Source: Ceratodon purpureus (Eukaryota; Streptophyta; Bryopsida; Pseudoditrichales; Ditrichaceae). Taken from it: a DNA stretch of 64,000 bases. The position numbers and the translations under genes are program-made. This document shows, piece by piece, positions 62,321-64,000 of this stretch; position 1 is the stretch's first letter; each line of letters opens with the position of its first letter. The stretch spans positions 1,772,554 through 1,836,553 of the forward strand of contig CM026429.1 of assembly GCA_014871385.1 (NCBI GenBank), written 5' to 3'. The notes under the pieces were generated by a model. That model saw only the letters and a list, made by a program, of their open reading frames with translations, did not search any database and was not told where the DNA came from.

Positions 62321-62334
62321 TGGCGCCGGCGCCA
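62321..62334. repeat. 14-bp palindrome, exact copy
   Basis: TGGCGCCGGCGCCA followed by ATTGAA, 236 bp upstream of the ATG at 62570. Confidence 0.95.
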
Positions 62335-62569
62335 ATTGAACTCGGGGGGGATCCCAAGGTTGCAACCGTTAAAATCAATCCATCCACTCAAATTCGTTCA
62401 GGAAAGTTATCTCATGAAATGTATATGAGACTCTCTCCAGGATTCTCCGTCACTCCAAATCAGAACAACAAAGAGGAGGCTTGTGATATTCGGTAGACTG
62501 TAGCTTTGGGTCGATCCACATTGTAGCAGATTGAGAAATTGTCCCTTCTGCATCGACGGCATTTCAAGG

Positions 62570-63607
62570 ATGCCGCCATCTCGAATTGCGTCAATACTGG
62601 CCCATAAGGCAGAGTTAGTTATCGATGCAGAACGGCGTGTTCAGATTGCCCGAATTGAAGAGCGCAGTGTTTGTGAGCAATTCGAGTTAGACGTGCCGGA
62701 GCTGCCGGAGGAAGGGGCACAGCGCAATGTCGTGCTGGAAGCGGATGGGGTTTTGCGCGATGTTCATTCTCGATATTTGCTGTGTTTAGCATCAGTTAAG
62801 GATGCCTTAACTCAGGCGCAGAGGATAGATGCGATGACAACCGATGCAATTGTAAGGATGGAAACTAGAGCGAACTTGATGGAGCTAAGAGAGAAGCAGT
62901 TAGAACTTCACCACGACCGTCTGCGTGCGGAGCTTGATTTACGCGCCCTTCCTGGATTCCAGGACTCATCGAGTATCTTAGCAAAGCTTCTGAAAACTCA
63001 AAGGGAGTTGGAGAAACTTCAGGAAGAGTACCAGGAACTTCAGGCCGATCGGCGCATGGCGGTCGACACTCTAAGAAACTACGGTGAACACACTCAGCTC
63101 AGCTTGTCGAAGCGAATTCATCTCCCGAGAATTCCTTTACGAGATGACGGAAGACGTTGCGAGATGTGCAACACTGGATTTCCGGCAGGGGAAGTGGAGA
63201 TTTCACCGTGTGGTCACTTTTATCACATCTTTTGCTTGGCGATTCGAGTCGCGATGTACCCAGAATGTTGCGGTCGTGGGTGCACTGTTCCGTTTCCTGC
63301 ATGCTGGCTTCAGAATTACGGGTTCCCTTCGCAGACAGTCGCTGACTCAGACACGGGCAGCTCGTCTACCGACAACGACAGTATTAACGGTGTGGTTGCT
63401 CCGTCCACCTCATCCTCCTTTTAGTGAAACTTGATCATTTCGCATAATGAGGACTCACTAACTATGAAGGGTCTTGCCTGTGATATTCTTACAGACTTGG
63501 AAGACGTAAACGAGGTGCTGAGTGTTCAAGCTGATCAAGTAGTCCCCGGCCCCAGCACTTGTCGGTCCCCGCCAACGCCGCTCTTTAAGCGGCCAAGAGT
63601 TTTGTAG
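62570..63607 (+). CDS. Coiled-coil protein with C-terminal RING-like zinc finger, paralogue B
   Basis: Exons 62570-63389 and 63495-63607 (G|GTGTGG ... TTACAG|AC) encode 310 aa. I start at MPPSRIASIL, since the frame above has only a TTG. Layout matches paralogue A: a helical coiled coil (SRYLLCLASVKDA; ETRANLMELREKQ; RELEKLQEEYQELQAD), then GEHTQLSLSKR, then RRCEMCNTGFPAGEV, CGHFYHIFC and CCGRGC (C-x2-C...C-x-H-x2-H-x2-C...C), then acidic/Ser-rich sequence and the tail TPLFKRPRVL. Exon 2 is exactly 113 nt in both paralogues and the intron sits at the same codon phase, so they arose by duplication after the intron was present. E3-ligase or DNA-bound scaffold roles are both conceivable; neither is shown. 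Confidence 0.78.
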
Positions 63608-64000
63608 GCTTGGTTTGCTGTACCCGGACCAACTTACAAACTCGGATCTAGTTACAAACGCTTTCTTTATGATGCAAGCGTTTTTTTAGGCACACTCAAG
63701 CGAATATACAGTTTTTACCGAATTAGATCCTGTCGCAGTCATTCTTACTATTCTTAATGTTCTGTAATATTTTTAATATTTATGGTCCCATTTCATATAC
63801 AAAACTGCCATGTATGACCTCTACCATTTATATCTGTATTATCATTTAGAATGTGGCAATCTGGTCAACTCTGAGGGAGGTAGCACAGCAGGAGCCCTTG
63901 AGCATTATGAATCTTTCCTTTTCATTGGCATAATCCACATGTTCATAGTGAGACTTATGGAAGAGTGTATGACTGCCCTCTGGTCGCCGGCGCCATCTTC
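63608..64000. other. Spacer running off the window
   Basis: Nothing recognised except one more palindrome at the extreme right end, so the palindrome-bearing block probably continues beyond the window. Confidence 0.6.
63982..63995. repeat. 14-bp palindrome, two mismatches
   Basis: GGTCGCCGGCGCCA; the right half is intact. Confidence 0.8.

Larger units (their letters stand above)
61536..62569. other. Spacer / promoter of the second RING-like gene
   Basis: Contains three palindromes (61644, 62048, 62321). A short direct repeat of the type GCCGT(A/T)AGT(A/G)CTTCTCG sits at about 62,200-62,253. No gene is supported. Confidence 0.6.

Noticed and set aside
40328..64000. Direct claim of an endogenous giant virus
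   Set aside because: No capsid, B-family polymerase, packaging ATPase, capping or late-transcription gene is visible in the window; kept only as a hypothesis.

Overview
This window looks like nuclear DNA of a land plant, most probably a seedless one (a moss is my best guess; I cannot name the species). The evidence is multi-exon genes with GT-AG introns of about 100-900 bp, a chloroplast/mitochondrial outer-envelope OEP64/TOC64-type protein with TPRs, a GT-3-type trihelix factor, a plant B3 factor, a LAMMER kinase, a Stowaway-like MITE and long AT-rich gene-poor DNA. I found no bacterial operons, tRNA genes or rRNA genes.

Region 1 (1-30.5 kb) is ordinary euchromatin. It holds a decayed LAMMER-kinase (AFC-type) gene with several frame-breaking lesions (4.9-8.4 kb), a small B3-domain gene (minus, 9.1-10.1 kb), a pure ~480-bp hexanucleotide array followed by G-rich simple repeats (10.8-12.0 kb), a three-exon GT-3-type trihelix gene (12.2-14.1 kb), two head-to-head amidase-signature paralogues (OEP64/TOC64 with TPRs on minus, 16.4-21.1 kb; a TPR-less paralogue on plus, 22.9-26.7 kb) and a mitochondrial carrier (minus, 27.3-29.9 kb).

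Region 2 (about 30.5-40.3 kb) is very AT-rich and has no gene I can support. It contains simple repeats, a local duplication, a diverged dispersed repeat and, at its right edge, a 282-bp foldback MITE.

Region 3 (about 40.8-64.0 kb, running off the window) is the unusual part. A 14-bp palindrome, TGGCGCCGGCGCCA, occurs about 21 times (exact or 1-3 mismatches). I saw no full copy in the first 40.8 kb. All copies but one lie in introns or intergenic DNA, often 100-300 bp upstream of a gene. The genes here are unlike those of region 1: (i) a seven- or eight-exon minus-strand gene (44.5-53.5 kb, about 1160 aa) joining a ParB-like DGNHR motif to a permuted N4/N6-type DNA methyltransferase-like domain; (ii) a divergent intact 1461-aa ORF with a MULE-like transposase core and a C-terminal SWIM zinc finger; (iii) two paralogous two-exon coiled-coil/RING-like proteins with a shared intron position, second exons of identical length and KRPR tails; (iv) a 334-aa protein with an internal duplication and a KRPRR tail; (v) a 209-aa orphan starting with KRKRPR. 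The first intron of (i) holds a tandem array of at least seven ~280-360 bp units, most carrying the palindrome or a remnant of it.

My reading is that region 3 is part of a large mobile or domesticated element (giant transposon or virus-derived island). Its nuclear proteins may act on DNA carrying the palindrome, through transposase-like, methyltransferase-like and ParB-like modules. This is inference. What the sequence shows directly is the palindrome family, its restriction to this block, and the gene architectures.
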